Source of the DNA: an uncultured Pseudoalteromonas sp.
GTDB taxonomy: Bacteria > Pseudomonadota > Gammaproteobacteria > Enterobacterales > Alteromonadaceae
DNA: 64,000 nt
Direction of reading: 5' to 3'
Assembly: GCA_947493455.1 (NCBI GenBank)
Contig: CANLRB010000023.1
Coordinates: forward strand, 1-64,000
Of this stretch, positions 50,742-60,670 are shown in pieces. A model generated the notes under the pieces. That model saw nothing but the letters and a program-made list of their open reading frames with translations. It searched no databases and was not told the DNA's origin. Each line of letters opens with the position of its first letter. Position 1 is the first letter of the stretch. The translations under genes were made by a program, and so were the position numbers.

Positions 50742-51995
50742 TTAGCTTGCTACATATTGTAGCACTTGGCCACAAAACCAAGCCGCGTAGGTGCCAAGTG
50801 CATAGCCGATTACCGCCAATAAGACACCAACAGGTGCAAGTGCTGGGTGAAATGCCGATGCAACAACAGGTGCTGACGCAGCGCCACCGATATTCGCTTT
50901 ACTACCCACTGCAACATAAAACACCGGGGCTTTAATTAATTTAGCAACAATAAACAATAAGATGACATGGATTGCCATCCAGATCAGTCCTATCAACACA
51001 TATTTTGGCGCTTCAAATACTTTACCAATGTCCATATGAAGGCCGATTGTTGCAACGAGTATATATAAAAATGCACCACCCACTTTTGACGCACCAGCTG
51101 CTTCATATTGACGCGCTTTCGTGAATGAAAGCGTTAAGCCAATCGATGTTACGACAAAAATAATCCAAAACAATTTCGAATGAAGAGAAAACTTCTCAAG
51201 CTCGGGGTAGTTAGATTTAAAGAATGGCACTGCCAAATCGGCTATTAAGTGAGCGAAACCGGTCGCACCAAAGCCAAATGCCACTAAAATCATTAGGTCT
51301 TGCAATTCAGGCTTGCGTGAATGTTTTTTCTGAAAGTGAGAGACTGTGTCAATCAATCTGTCGATTGAGGCGGTATCAGCCCCTGATTTAGCGTCAATTT
51401 GCTTATGGCGCGCGGCTAAATACAAAAGACCTGCCATCCAGATATTCGCCACAACAATATCGACAGTCACCATGATAGTGAAAATATCACCATTTGCTTG
51501 ATAAATTTCTTTCATGGCAACCATGTTTGCACCGCCGCCGATCCAGCTTCCAGCGAGTGCGGCCATACCACGCCATAATTCGCCAGCACCTTCTACGCCG
51601 AGCAGCTCTGGCATAAATGTCGCAGTAAATAATAAGGCAATAGGGCCACCAATAACCACCCCGACAGTGCCCGTTAAAAACATAATAATTGCTTTTGGAC
51701 CAAGGGCTGCGACGGCCTTTAAGTCGATACTCAGCGTCAATAAAACCAAACACGCTGGCAATAAATAATATTTTGCAACGCTATACACTTTGTTGCCGTC
51801 ACCATCAACAATACCAAACGTATTCAATAAAGACGGTAAAAAATAGCACATGAGCAATGCGGGTACATATTTATAATATTTCGCCCAAAAGCCGTGCTTT
51901 AAGTTCGATGTGTAAAACACAAATCCTAAAATAAGTGCTAATAATCCCATAACAACAGCGTCATTGGTGATCAAAGCGGTTGAGGTTTCGCCCAT
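50742..51995 (-). CDS. DUF819 family integral membrane protein
   Basis: This 417-residue protein has roughly ten or more hydrophobic helices and typical family blocks: LMCYFLPSLLNTFGI, GPKAIIMFLTGTVGVVIGGP, AGSWIGGGANMVAMKE and KANIGGAASAPVVA. DUF819 proteins resemble sodium-dependent transporters of the YjcL group; the substrate is unknown. It is inserted between sirB1 and kdsA, which are usually neighbours in related genomes, and has its own terminator. It starts 38 bases after the sirB1 stop on the same strand. Confidence 0.88.
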   Translation of the reverse strand: MGETSTALITNDAVVMGLLALILGFVFYTSNLKHGFWAKYYKYVPALLMCYFLPSLLNTFGIVDGDGNKVYSVAKYYLLPACLVLLTLSIDLKAVAALGPKAIIMFLTGTVGVVIGGPIALLFTATFMPELLGVEGAGELWRGMAALAGSWIGGGANMVAMKEIYQANGDIFTIMVTVDIVVANIWMAGLLYLAARHKQIDAKSGADTASIDRLIDTVSHFQKKHSRKPELQDLMILVAFGFGATGFAHLIADLAVPFFKSNYPELEKFSLHSKLFWIIFVVTSIGLTLSFTKARQYEAAGASKVGGAFLYILVATIGLHMDIGKVFEAPKYVLIGLIWMAIHVILLFIVAKLIKAPVFYVAVGSKANIGGAASAPVVASAFHPALAPVGVLLAVIGYALGTYAAWFCGQVLQYVAS

Positions 51996-52033
51996 ATCGT
52001 GTTCCCTTATTATTTTTATTATTTTTGACCTTT

Positions 52034-52831
52034 CTAGTGAAAGGTATTGTCCGAAACTGTAAGCTCGTCCAACTGATGTTGAACAAGTTCAATCGACGGA
52101 TCATCAGGGCATTCTGCTATAAAAAACTCAAAGTCCTCTTTCGCCATGTCTGCACAGTCTAAATGTTGTAGTAAATAACCGCGATCACGACGCTCGTACG
52201 GATCGTCGCCTGTCAATTGCATCATTTTTTCAACACAAATAAATGCTTCACCGTAACACTGCTCTGCAATAAACGCCCATTTTTGATGTCCGATAAATAA
52301 TTTAACTAAGTCTTCTCCGTCAATCAATTGAAATGCGGTAGATAACTCTTGATTATCATCGTTTTCTGGCTCTACGTACCAACGCTGTTGCCCTGAGCAA
52401 GGCTCAATGATATACCCTTCGCGTGCACTGACATGAATTTGAACACAGACCTCACCTTCAAATACAACGATATTTGAATCTAGGCCAACTTGTTGAAGTA
52501 AGTAATTCAACACCATGCCGAGGGAAACGCTATTTCCCGTATGATGACTTAATACATAAGCAAGACTGTTAAGTTTACTGGCAGCGACGGCTTGACCTGT
52601 GCCACTAAAGGCCCAATCAGTATAATACGCATCGAGTAGAGTATTAACTTGTGTTTCATGGTTCGTGTCGTCGGCATTTAATGCCCGCGCCCGCTCCACT
52701 AAACTTTCAAGCTTAGCTATACTCGAATCATAACTGTTATTTTTGAGCCATTGTGCTTCATGTTTTAAACACAAAAAAAGCGGCTCAATATATGCGAACT
52801 CATGCTCTGTGTCGCAGATATCTAACATCAA
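52034..52831 (-). CDS. sirB1: SirB1 family protein (transglutaminase-like plus TPR-like region)
   Basis: This 265-residue soluble protein has a transglutaminase-like region with NSVSLGMVLNYLLQQVGLDSNIVVFEGEVCVQIHV. The family's Cys nucleophile position is Ser in NSVSLG, as often in SirB1 proteins, so catalysis is doubtful. A C-terminal helical repeat region follows (YERRDRGYLLQHLDCADMAKEDFEFFI). The family sits beside prmC/sirB2/kdsA in many gammaproteobacteria. Its precise role is unknown. A 122-base gap with a hairpin separates it from sirB2. Confidence 0.85.
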   Translation of the reverse strand: MMLDICDTEHEFAYIEPLFLCLKHEAQWLKNNSYDSSIAKLESLVERARALNADDTNHETQVNTLLDAYYTDWAFSGTGQAVAASKLNSLAYVLSHHTGNSVSLGMVLNYLLQQVGLDSNIVVFEGEVCVQIHVSAREGYIIEPCSGQQRWYVEPENDDNQELSTAFQLIDGEDLVKLFIGHQKWAFIAEQCYGEAFICVEKMMQLTGDDPYERRDRGYLLQHLDCADMAKEDFEFFIAECPDDPSIELVQHQLDELTVSDNTFH

Positions 52832-52920
52832 TATCTGTACTTCTTTGAAAATTAGGTAGGAGAAGTTTATCGCTTTTTGCAGTGAAATACTACGTCATTA
52901 CACGCGTAGCAAGCTAAGTT

Positions 52921-52947
52921 AAAGCGATAGTAAAATACTATCGCTTT
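52921..52947 (-). terminator. Perfect hairpin between sirB2 and sirB1
   Basis: AAAGCGATAGTA (52921-52932) and TACTATCGCTTT (52936-52947) form a 12-bp perfect stem with an AAA loop, seven bases after the sirB2 stop on the minus strand. The following T run is short, so it may be a weak terminator or a processing hairpin that separates sirB1 expression from the upstream genes. Confidence 0.6.
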
Positions 52948-52953
52948 AATACA

Positions 52954-53328
52954 TTAAAATAAGAACGGCGTTTTAAATCGAGCAAGATAAAATATACATA
53001 CTAAAATAGCGCTGGCAAGAGCTAATAATGCAAGTTGACCTTTAAGCACTGTTTGTTTGGTCATGAGTACGCCGGTAATTATATATGCGACCACTAATAG
53101 AATTTTTTCACCGAGCCAAGGCTGATTATGCGGACTCATTCCGAGCATAACAGCGAGATAAATCGCACTTGCTAGTAGTAACGTGTCAACACTATGGCTC
53201 GAAATAAATAACACTTTATTTTTTGCCAGCGGCATTTGTTTTATGCGTAAAAAAGCGCGCGTATAAAACAAAATAATACTTAACACAGCAAACATCATAT
53301 GGCTGTGCTTTAACACCATGTAATCCAT
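52954..53328 (-). CDS. sirB2: SirB2 family membrane protein
   Basis: This 124-residue protein has four hydrophobic helices and the family opening pattern (LKHSHMMFAVLSIILFYTRAFLR, then HSVDTLLLASAIYLA). The His in KHSHM and the His in SSHSVDT are typical of SirB2. Function is unknown. The ATG follows the stop of the HD-GYP gene with no gap, so the two are probably co-translated. Confidence 0.9.
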   Translation of the reverse strand: MDYMVLKHSHMMFAVLSIILFYTRAFLRIKQMPLAKNKVLFISSHSVDTLLLASAIYLAVMLGMSPHNQPWLGEKILLVVAYIITGVLMTKQTVLKGQLALLALASAILVCIFYLARFKTPFLF

Positions 53329-54855
53329 TTATTTCTCCGGATATTGAGCTAAAATACGCTCAAATATTGCAAGATTATCAAGCATTAAGTCAACTAATTT
53401 AGGTTCAAAATGCTTGCCGCGTTGGCGTTTTATTTCTTCGACAACCTCATCACACGACCAAGCATCTTTATAGCAGCGTTTATGTCTGAGTGCATCATAT
53501 ACATCAGCAAGCGCCACTATGCGACCAAAAATGTGGATCCCCTCACCTTTTGCGCCCGTCGGGTAACCTGTACCATCCCATTTTTCATGATGGTCGCGCG
53601 CTAAAATTGCACCTGCTTGAATGATAGAACGTTTAGACCCTTCTAAAATTTGATGCCCTTTAGCAGCATGGGTTTTCATCACGTCCCACTCATTGTCATC
53701 AAGACAGCCTTTTTTATGCAGTATTGTATCTGGAATACCGACTTTACCAACATCATGGAGTGGCGCGGCATGTTTGAGCATTTCAGCATCTTTTGCACTC
53801 AATCCATATAAAGTAGCGAGCTCATAACAAATCAAAGACACACGCTTAACATGATTACCGGTTTCTGTTGAACGCTGTTCAACTGCTTCACTTAAGCGAT
53901 ATACTATTTCTCGTTGGGTGTCTTCAATTTCACTTTGCAATTGCACATTTTCATATGCAATTTGAACATTTTGCGAAAAAATCTCGATTAAATTACGATG
54001 AGTATCGGTCAGTTTTTTTGGAATTCCTGAGACATATAGCATGGAGTTATGGTTAAATCGACTCGAGCAATAAGCGAATAAATAATCTTCTTCATAAATA
54101 ATTGTGTGCTGCTCCAGCGCTTTATTGCATGCCTGCAATTGACGTTCTGACAATACTTCCGACAATTGTTGACCTTCGCATCGCTCAAACTCACCTTGTC
54201 CAGCAAAAACGATGAGATCACTTTCATTTTCATTGCTTGCGACCAAACTCGTCGCGTACATGGCCTCATCTACCGTGCCTAATATGGAGGTCAATTGTTG
54301 CATTACACCATGAATAAAATTATCCATCGAATGGGCTGAAAATATATCGCGCGACGCAACTATAATTTTTTCGAGTCCTTGCCGCGATTGTTCAATCGAC
54401 AAAATATCGCGATAAGAACGTAAACTGGACATCACTACAGTGAATAGTTTTTGAGCGGTTAACTCGGTTTTTGATTTATAATCATTGATATCGTAGTTAA
54501 CGATTACTTGGCGCTCTGGTGCCTGACCAGGTTGCCCGGTACGTAAAATAATTCGTACATGATGGTTTTTGGCTGTTTCGCGAATAAACTCCGCCACCTT
54601 AAGACCAGCGTCGTCACTTTCCATTACAACATCCAATAATACAATTGCAGCGTCGGGATTTTCCAACACCACTTGTTCCGCTTCTTTGCCGGAATACGCA
54701 CTGATAAATTCTAGTTTCTTCCCTTGGAACTGAAAATCACTCAATGCCAATTTAGTTACCGCATGTACTTCTGGCTCATCGTCAACAATTAGTACTTTCC
54801 ACGTACCATTGTGTGATTCTTCCGGTTCATCAGAGAACAAAAAATCATTTACCAT
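53329..54855 (-). CDS. REC-DUF3369-HD-GYP cyclic-di-GMP phosphodiesterase
   Basis: This 508-residue response regulator has a receiver domain (about residues 18-140; Asp25-Asp26 acidic pocket, phosphoacceptor Asp75 in LLDVV). A DUF3369-like sensor region (about 150-310) follows, then an HD-GYP domain (about 315-505) with LHDVGKVGIP, RDHHEKWDGTGYP and IVALADVYDAL. All HD-GYP metal ligands and the GYP signature are intact, so it should degrade cyclic-di-GMP and favour motility over biofilm. No partner histidine kinase is in the window. It sits inside the prmC-sirB2 interval, where related genomes often have none. Confidence 0.93.
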   Translation of the reverse strand: MVNDFLFSDEPEESHNGTWKVLIVDDEPEVHAVTKLALSDFQFQGKKLEFISAYSGKEAEQVVLENPDAAIVLLDVVMESDDAGLKVAEFIRETAKNHHVRIILRTGQPGQAPERQVIVNYDINDYKSKTELTAQKLFTVVMSSLRSYRDILSIEQSRQGLEKIIVASRDIFSAHSMDNFIHGVMQQLTSILGTVDEAMYATSLVASNENESDLIVFAGQGEFERCEGQQLSEVLSERQLQACNKALEQHTIIYEEDYLFAYCSSRFNHNSMLYVSGIPKKLTDTHRNLIEIFSQNVQIAYENVQLQSEIEDTQREIVYRLSEAVEQRSTETGNHVKRVSLICYELATLYGLSAKDAEMLKHAAPLHDVGKVGIPDTILHKKGCLDDNEWDVMKTHAAKGHQILEGSKRSIIQAGAILARDHHEKWDGTGYPTGAKGEGIHIFGRIVALADVYDALRHKRCYKDAWSCDEVVEEIKRQRGKHFEPKLVDLMLDNLAIFERILAQYPEK

Positions 54856-54896
54856 AACTGTCCTTAATTCCTGTCAGTGCTGATTAATAATGATAT

Positions 54897-55745
54897 TTAA
54901 TACCACCACGTTGCATATGTAACTCGATCGTTACCAGCTAAGTCTTTTATTGTTATACTCTCTTTATAAGCCATTTTTTCGAAATAATCACGTACTAGTT
55001 TTCCTTGATCGTAGCCATGTTCAATAATTAATTTACCTCCGTCCACTAAATAGTGACGCGATTGGTTAATTATTGTTTCAATATCTGCCATGCCCTGTTT
55101 ATCCGATATTAATGCGCTCAGCGGCTCAAAGCGCACATCTCCCTGGCTTAAATGAGGGTCTATTGGATCAATATACGGTGGGTTGCTCACGATAAGATCA
55201 AATTGTTCATCTTCGAAAGCAGAAAACCAATCACTGAGCACAAAGCGACAATTTCCTATTGCTAAGGAATGTTTATTTTCATTCGCAAGCGCGACCGCAT
55301 CGGCAATACGATCACATCCGGTTATATGCCAAAAAGGAAGTTCAGATGCCAATGCTAATGCTATCGCGCCAGTACCTGTGCCTAAATCCAAACAACTGCC
55401 TTGCTCCTTATTAGCGATATTGAGTGCTAACTCCACCAGCGTTTCAGTATCAGGACGTGGGATCAATGTGGTTGGGTTAACTTTAAGTGGCAAACTCCAA
55501 AACTCTCGCTCGCCGATGAGATGAGCGACTGGCTTGCCTAATTTTCGCTGCTCTAAAAGTGTATTAAATTGTTCGCTTTGTTGTTCATTCAACGACGCTT
55601 CCGGCCATGCAAACAAATAACTTTTATCTTTATTTATCGAATGCAGTAAAAGAACTTCTGCATCAAGTTTGGCAGTCTCACTGCACTTTTCGAGAAGGCG
55701 CTGACCATATTTCAGCGCCTGTTCAATCGTCATCATCGACGACAC
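54897..55745 (-). CDS. prmC: Release factor N5-glutamine methyltransferase
   Basis: This 282-residue SAM-dependent enzyme methylates the Gln of the GGQ motif in release factors RF1 and RF2. It has a helical N-terminal domain and a Rossmann fold with the SAM motif LDLGTGTGAIALALA and the catalytic NPPYI. prfA ends exactly where it begins, so its substrate RF1 and the modifying enzyme are made from one transcript. Confidence 0.96.
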   Translation of the reverse strand: MSSMMTIEQALKYGQRLLEKCSETAKLDAEVLLLHSINKDKSYLFAWPEASLNEQQSEQFNTLLEQRKLGKPVAHLIGEREFWSLPLKVNPTTLIPRPDTETLVELALNIANKEQGSCLDLGTGTGAIALALASELPFWHITGCDRIADAVALANENKHSLAIGNCRFVLSDWFSAFEDEQFDLIVSNPPYIDPIDPHLSQGDVRFEPLSALISDKQGMADIETIINQSRHYLVDGGKLIIEHGYDQGKLVRDYFEKMAYKESITIKDLAGNDRVTYATWWY

Positions 55746-56831
55746 TTATTCATCACCCATCGCCGCGAGCATATCTGCTTGATGTTCAAGTACGAGCGGA
55801 TCAACAACCGCCCCTAAATCACCCGCAACTATTTCATTGAGCTTGTATAGTGTTAAGTTAATACGGTGATCCGTAACACGCCCTTGCGGGTAATTATAAG
55901 TACGAATACGCTCAGAACGGTCACCACTGCCCACCAAATTACGACGTTCGCTGGCTTCTTCTGCGGCACGCTTTTCATCTTCCGCTTGCTGCAATCGCGC
56001 GCCTAAAACACTTAACGCTTTTGCTCTGTTTTTGTGCTGTGACCGTTCATCTTGACACTCGACTACAACACCCGTCGGAATATGGGTAATACGAATTGCT
56101 GAATCTGTTTTGTTGACGTGCTGACCACCCGCACCCGATGCTCTAAACGTATCGACTTTCAAATCAGATGGATTAATTTCAATCGCTTCAGCTTCAGGTA
56201 TTTCAGCCATCACAGCAACGGTACAAGCCGATGTATGAACACGACCTTGTGATTCAGTTTCCGGCACACGTTGCACTCGATGCGCGCCCGACTCAAATTT
56301 CAGTTTACCGTAAACACCATCACCTGAAATATTCGCGATCACTTCTTTATAACCACCATGCTCACCTTCATTTGTGCTAATGACTTCAACTTTCCATTTT
56401 TGAAGTTCTGCATAACGGCTATACATTCGGAATAAATCGCCAGCAAAAATAGCGGCTTCGTCGCCCCCGGTGCCTGCACGCACTTCTAAAAAGACGTTGT
56501 TATCGTCACGTGGGTCTTTAGGTAACATTAACACTTGAAGTTCGTCTTCAAGTACCGTGATTTGTGACTTTGCTTCTTTGAATTCCTCTTGCGCCATCTC
56601 ACGCATATCAGGATCAGAATCTTTTAACATTTCTTCAGCTGTTGCAACATCGTCTTGCGCTTGTTGAAACGCTTGAAAGGTCTTGGTCACATTTTCTAGT
56701 TCTGAAAACTCTTTTGATAGCGCGCGAAAGCGATCTTGGTCCGTGATCACATCCGGGTCACTTAATAGAGCTTGTACTTCTTCATAACGCTCTACCAGCG
56801 TTTCCAACTTTCTATAAACAGATTCTTTCAT
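55746..56831 (-). CDS. prfA: Peptide chain release factor 1
   Basis: This 361-residue factor ends translation at UAG and UAA stop codons. The PxT codon-reading region ([13 protein letters not shown]) and the catalytic GGQ ([18 protein letters not shown], near residue 235) are intact, and the length fits the family (360 in E. coli). It lies 17 bases after hemA and abuts prmC, the conserved gammaproteobacterial order. Confidence 0.98.
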   Translation of the reverse strand: MKESVYRKLETLVERYEEVQALLSDPDVITDQDRFRALSKEFSELENVTKTFQAFQQAQDDVATAEEMLKDSDPDMREMAQEEFKEAKSQITVLEDELQVLMLPKDPRDDNNVFLEVRAGTGGDEAAIFAGDLFRMYSRYAELQKWKVEVISTNEGEHGGYKEVIANISGDGVYGKLKFESGAHRVQRVPETESQGRVHTSACTVAVMAEIPEAEAIEINPSDLKVDTFRASGAGGQHVNKTDSAIRITHIPTGVVVECQDERSQHKNRAKALSVLGARLQQAEDEKRAAEEASERRNLVGSGDRSERIRTYNYPQGRVTDHRINLTLYKLNEIVAGDLGAVVDPLVLEHQADMLAAMGDE

Positions 56832-56848
56832 CTAACCCAAATGCCTTT

Positions 56849-58099
56849 TTAATCTATATCTAATACTTTTTTTAGCTGCGCGAGTTGGGAAATATCCCCT
56901 TGCTCTGCAGCCTCTTTAATTGCACGCGTTGGTGCATGAATAATTCGGTTACTTAACTTGTTAGCCAATTCAGTCATCACTTTATTGTGATCTTTACCTG
57001 CGGCCAATTGCATTGTTGCCTTAGAGATTAATTCTAACTTAATTTTGTCTGTTTGTTCGCGGTAACTGCGGATTAAATCGACTGAGTCGAGAGAATTAAT
57101 CCAACTTAAGAACTCATTGGCCTTTGCAACAATAATACGTTCCGCTTCGGCCGCCGCTTTTTCCCTCGATTCGATATTCTGATTAACAATCGCCTGCAAA
57201 TCATCGACAGAATATAAGTAAGCATCATCAAGTTCAGCTACTTGGCTTTCAATATCGCGCGGCACGGCAATATCAATTAATAACATAGGCTTATGTCGAC
57301 GTGCTTTAAGTGCTTGTTCCACCACACCCTTGCCAATGATGGGTAATGTGCTCGCTGTCGAGCTAATCACAATATCAGAATGAATAAGTTGTTCAGGTAC
57401 CTGTGCCAGTGAAACCACGTTACCATTAAACTCACTCGCCACTTGCTGCGCGCGCGCCAAGGTGCGATTTGCCACCGTCATTTTTTCACACCCATTTTGG
57501 TGCAAATGTCTGGCAACAAGTTCAATGGTCTCACCCGCGCCGATAAGTAACACGTTGGTTTTATCTAATTTTCCGTAAATATGTTTCGCTAAACTAACAG
57601 CGGCATAAGCGACACTAACGGCGCTTGCACCAATATCTGTATCGGTCCGTACTTGTTTGGCAACTGCAAAACATTTTTGAAACAAACGCTCTAACATCGC
57701 CCCAATCGCACCATTCGACTTCGCTTGACTATAAGCCTGCTTAATTTGCCCAAGAATTTGAGGCTCACCCAAAACCAGCGAGTCAAGGCCAACCGACACA
57801 CGCATTAAATGTTCAATCGCAGAAAAGTCTTGATATTGATAAATGTGCTCTTGCAACTGAGTGCGCGTGATAGCATGAAATTGTGCAAGCCAGTCGATTA
57901 GTATTTGGGTCTCGTCCAATTCAAGGCTACAATACAGCTCGGTTCGATTACAGGTGGAAACAATAACAGCCTCTTTGACACCATGAGTTGTCAGTAGCTC
58001 CGCAAGAGCAGGCGCCATTTGCTCTGGCGAAAATGCCACTTTTTCACGTAGTTCTACTGATGCTGTTTTATGATTAATACCCAACGCAACTATTGTCAT
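56849..58099 (-). CDS. hemA: Glutamyl-tRNA reductase
   Basis: This 416-residue NADPH enzyme reduces glutamyl-tRNA(Glu) to glutamate-1-semialdehyde, the first step of C5-pathway heme synthesis. The catalytic Cys50 is in VSTCNRTELYC and the nucleotide-binding GAGETIELVARHL is present. It is the first gene of the hemA-prfA-prmC group and is divergent from lolB across 85 bases, which must hold both promoters. Confidence 0.97.
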   Translation of the reverse strand: MTIVALGINHKTASVELREKVAFSPEQMAPALAELLTTHGVKEAVIVSTCNRTELYCSLELDETQILIDWLAQFHAITRTQLQEHIYQYQDFSAIEHLMRVSVGLDSLVLGEPQILGQIKQAYSQAKSNGAIGAMLERLFQKCFAVAKQVRTDTDIGASAVSVAYAAVSLAKHIYGKLDKTNVLLIGAGETIELVARHLHQNGCEKMTVANRTLARAQQVASEFNGNVVSLAQVPEQLIHSDIVISSTASTLPIIGKGVVEQALKARRHKPMLLIDIAVPRDIESQVAELDDAYLYSVDDLQAIVNQNIESREKAAAEAERIIVAKANEFLSWINSLDSVDLIRSYREQTDKIKLELISKATMQLAAGKDHNKVMTELANKLSNRIIHAPTRAIKEAAEQGDISQLAQLKKVLDID

Positions 58100-58184
58100 A
58101 GTTCCAAAAATAGCCTAAACCCGATTTTAAAGGCAATAATTTTACTTAAATCAAACGAATAAAAAAAGTAAGGAAGACAAATTC

Positions 58185-58772
58185 ATGCGATTACAATTGA
58201 TTTTACTCATGATTTTATTCATTTTGTCAGGCTGCGCCCAACAAATTTCAGACAATGCTCAATTAAAAACAGATTGGCAGCAGCAACTCAAGCAAAAAAC
58301 GAATTGGAAATTAGCAGGTAAAATGGCATTTATGGAGGCCAAGAATCGCCAATCAGCCAACTTAAACTGGCAAACAGAGCAAAACTTAAGCAAGTTTTCC
58401 CTCACATCATTTATTGGCACAAATATTCTGACTCTGACACAACACAACAAAGAGCATTTTGAAATTGAGTACGACGGTAATCACTATACAGGTCAAAGTG
58501 GTCAACACCTTATAGATCAGCTTACAGGACTCAATTTACCCTTTGTCGATGATGTAAATTGGCTGAAAGGCTTACCTAATTCACCATTATATGAGTACGA
58601 CGAACTCTATCGCGTAACGCAAGCACAGCTGATTGACGGCGACGGACAGACTTGGTTCGTCGATTACAATAACTATAAAAAGCACCAGGGGTTTTGGCTT
58701 CCCTATGCCATTACCCTTCGTCACAATACGTTAAAAATTAAACTTAAAATATATACTTGGCAGATAACCTAA
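58185..58772 (+). CDS. lolB: Outer-membrane lipoprotein-insertion protein LolB
   Basis: This 195-residue lipoprotein receives lipoproteins from LolA and inserts them in the outer membrane. The signal peptide ends in a lipobox (ILSGC, Cys near residue 17). The mature part has LolB features such as WKLAGKMAF, GQHLIDQLTGLNLP and LPNSPL. AAGGAAG sits before the start. Its stop is immediately followed by ispE, the usual hemA/lolB/ispE/prs layout. Confidence 0.93.
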   Translation: MRLQLILLMILFILSGCAQQISDNAQLKTDWQQQLKQKTNWKLAGKMAFMEAKNRQSANLNWQTEQNLSKFSLTSFIGTNILTLTQHNKEHFEIEYDGNHYTGQSGQHLIDQLTGLNLPFVDDVNWLKGLPNSPLYEYDELYRVTQAQLIDGDGQTWFVDYNNYKKHQGFWLPYAITLRHNTLKIKLKIYTWQIT

Positions 58773-59618
58773 ATGACTCAATTAAGCCTAATAGCGCCCG
58801 CAAAGTTAAATTTATTCCTCCATATAAATGGTCAACGCCCAGACGGTTATCATGAATTGGAAACCCTCTTTGTGTTTTTAAACTACGGCGACACGCTCGA
58901 TTTTACATTACGCGATTCATCAAAAATCACGTTAGAGTGTGACATCGACAACCTAGCAATTGAAGATAATTTAGTTTATCGCGCAGCGACAACACTTCAG
59001 CAGTACAGCGAATCTAATTTAGGTACCCACATAAAAATACATAAGCGCTTGCCGAGCGGCGGGGGTGTAGGCGGTGGTTCATCAGATGCAGCAACAACCT
59101 TACTGGCCTTAAACAAACTTTGGCAACTGAATTATTCGCTTGATGAATTAGCGAAAATTGGCGTGAATCTCGGAGCCGATGTACCTGTTTTTATCAATGG
59201 TAAAACGACCATAGCACATGGCATTGGTGATGAATTCGAAACAACTTCCGTGGATGAAAAATGGTATCTAGTCGTACATCCTAATGTGCATGTGAGCACA
59301 CAAGCCATTTTTACCCACCCAGATTTGCCACGCAATACAGCAAAACTCACCAATAATTGGCAACAGTCAAATTTAGGTAATGATTGCGAAGAATTGGTTA
59401 AAAAGCTGTACCCTGAGGTTGAAAAGACCCTAGAGTGGTTGCTAAAATACGGTCCGTCGAGAATGACGGGCACCGGCGCGTGTTGTTTTGTAAGTTTTAC
59501 TTGCGAGCAAGATGCACACAACGCGCTTGCTGAATTGCCCCATGATTGGCATTGCTTTGTAGCCAAAAGCGCTAATATATCTCCTGCACATTCGGAGTTA
59601 AGCGCTAAACTTAATTAA
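58773..59618 (+). CDS. ispE: 4-diphosphocytidyl-2-C-methyl-D-erythritol kinase
   Basis: This 281-residue GHMP kinase phosphorylates CDP-methylerythritol in the non-mevalonate isoprenoid pathway. It shows [20 protein letters not shown] at the N-terminus (substrate site), the ATP-binding loop [14 protein letters not shown] and the late MTGTGACCF glycine motif. The ATG follows the lolB stop without a gap, so the genes form one unit. An isopentenyl-diphosphate isomerase gene lies 1 kb downstream on the other strand. Confidence 0.97.
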   Translation: MTQLSLIAPAKLNLFLHINGQRPDGYHELETLFVFLNYGDTLDFTLRDSSKITLECDIDNLAIEDNLVYRAATTLQQYSESNLGTHIKIHKRLPSGGGVGGGSSDAATTLLALNKLWQLNYSLDELAKIGVNLGADVPVFINGKTTIAHGIGDEFETTSVDEKWYLVVHPNVHVSTQAIFTHPDLPRNTAKLTNNWQQSNLGNDCEELVKKLYPEVEKTLEWLLKYGPSRMTGTGACCFVSFTCEQDAHNALAELPHDWHCFVAKSANISPAHSELSAKLN

Positions 59619-59626
59619 ATTATGTT

Positions 59627-59642
59627 ACAGTAGAAATACTGT
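59627..59642 (+). promoter_or_regulatory. Short inverted repeat upstream of prs
   Basis: ACAGTA (59627-59632) and TACTGT (59637-59642) form a perfect six-bp inverted repeat with a GAAA spacer, 30 bases ahead of the prs start in the 53-base ispE-prs gap. It could be a small operator or hairpin. It does not resemble the purine-repressor box. Evidence is only symmetry and position. Confidence 0.3.
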
Positions 59643-59671
59643 TCAAATTTCAGTGCCTGAGGAAATCTACC

Positions 59672-60619
59672 GTGCCAGACATGAAGCTCTTCGCTGGTAA
59701 CGCAACGCCTGAGCTAGCTCAAAAAGTTGCAAAACGCTTATATATTGAACTTGGTGATGCCGAAGTTGGTCGCTTTAGCGACGGCGAAATCAGCGTTCAA
59801 ATTAACGAAAATGTACGTGGTTCAGACGTATTTATTATTCAATCTACTTGTGCTCCAACTAATGACAACTTAATGGAGCTCATCGTTATGGTTGATGCGT
59901 TACGTCGCGCTTCTGCGGGTCGTATTACTGCAGTAATACCGTACTTTGGTTATTCACGCCAAGACCGTCGAGTTCGCAGTGCCCGTGTTCCAATTACTGC
60001 GAAAGTTGTTGCTGATTTCTTATCAAGCGTTGGTGTAGACCGCGTATTAACAGTGGATTTGCATGCAGAGCAAATTCAAGGTTTCTTCGACGTACCAGTA
60101 GATAATGTATTCGGCAGTCCGATCTTGCTTGAAGACATGAAAGAGAAAGCATTTGATGACGTTGTTGTTGTTTCGCCAGACATCGGCGGCGTAGTACGTG
60201 CTCGTGCAATTGCCAAGTTGCTCGACGACACTGACCTTGCGATTATCGATAAGCGTCGCCCACGCGCTAATGTATCGCAAGTAATGCACATTATCGGTGA
60301 CGTTGAAGGCCGCGACTGTGTTATTGTTGATGATATGATCGATACCGGTGGCACTTTATGTAAAGCAGCCGAAGCACTAAAAGAACACGGTGCTCGCCGC
60401 GTATTTGCTTATGCAACTCACCCCATTTTATCTGGCGCAGCTGCCGAAAATATTCGCAACTCTGTGATTGATGAAGTCATCGTGACAGATTCTGTACCTT
60501 TGTCTGATGAGCTTAAAGCAATCGATAAGATTAAGGTGCTCACTTTAGCTGATATGTTGGCGGAGACTATTCGTCGTATCAGTAATGAAGAATCAATTTC
60601 TGCACTTTTTGAACATTAA
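59672..60619 (+). CDS. prs: Ribose-phosphate pyrophosphokinase (PRPP synthetase)
   Basis: This 315-residue enzyme makes PRPP from ribose 5-phosphate and ATP for nucleotide, His and Trp synthesis. It uses a GTG start ([15 protein letters not shown]), as in E. coli, with TGAGGAAA before it. The flexible loop [21 protein letters not shown], the catalytic His region ([12 protein letters not shown]) and the PRPP loop [10 protein letters not shown] are intact. Full family length. A perfect terminator follows. Confidence 0.98.
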   Translation: MPDMKLFAGNATPELAQKVAKRLYIELGDAEVGRFSDGEISVQINENVRGSDVFIIQSTCAPTNDNLMELIVMVDALRRASAGRITAVIPYFGYSRQDRRVRSARVPITAKVVADFLSSVGVDRVLTVDLHAEQIQGFFDVPVDNVFGSPILLEDMKEKAFDDVVVVSPDIGGVVRARAIAKLLDDTDLAIIDKRRPRANVSQVMHIIGDVEGRDCVIVDDMIDTGGTLCKAAEALKEHGARRVFAYATHPILSGAAAENIRNSVIDEVIVTDSVPLSDELKAIDKIKVLTLADMLAETIRRISNEESISALFEH

Positions 60620-60640
60620 TCGATTCATCATGTAGATAAT

Positions 60641-60668
60641 AAAAAAGCCAGCAATTGCTGGCTTTTTT
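60641..60668. terminator. Perfect bidirectional terminator between prs and idi
   Basis: A 28-base perfect palindrome (14-bp arms) with GCCAGCAATTGCTGGC at its centre and six A / six T at the ends. It lies between the convergent prs and idi genes and should stop transcription from both sides. Confidence 0.95.
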
Positions 60669-60670
60669 AT

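Noticed and set aside
59627-59642. Inverted repeat before prs as a PurR operator
   Set aside because: The sequence does not resemble the PurR consensus.
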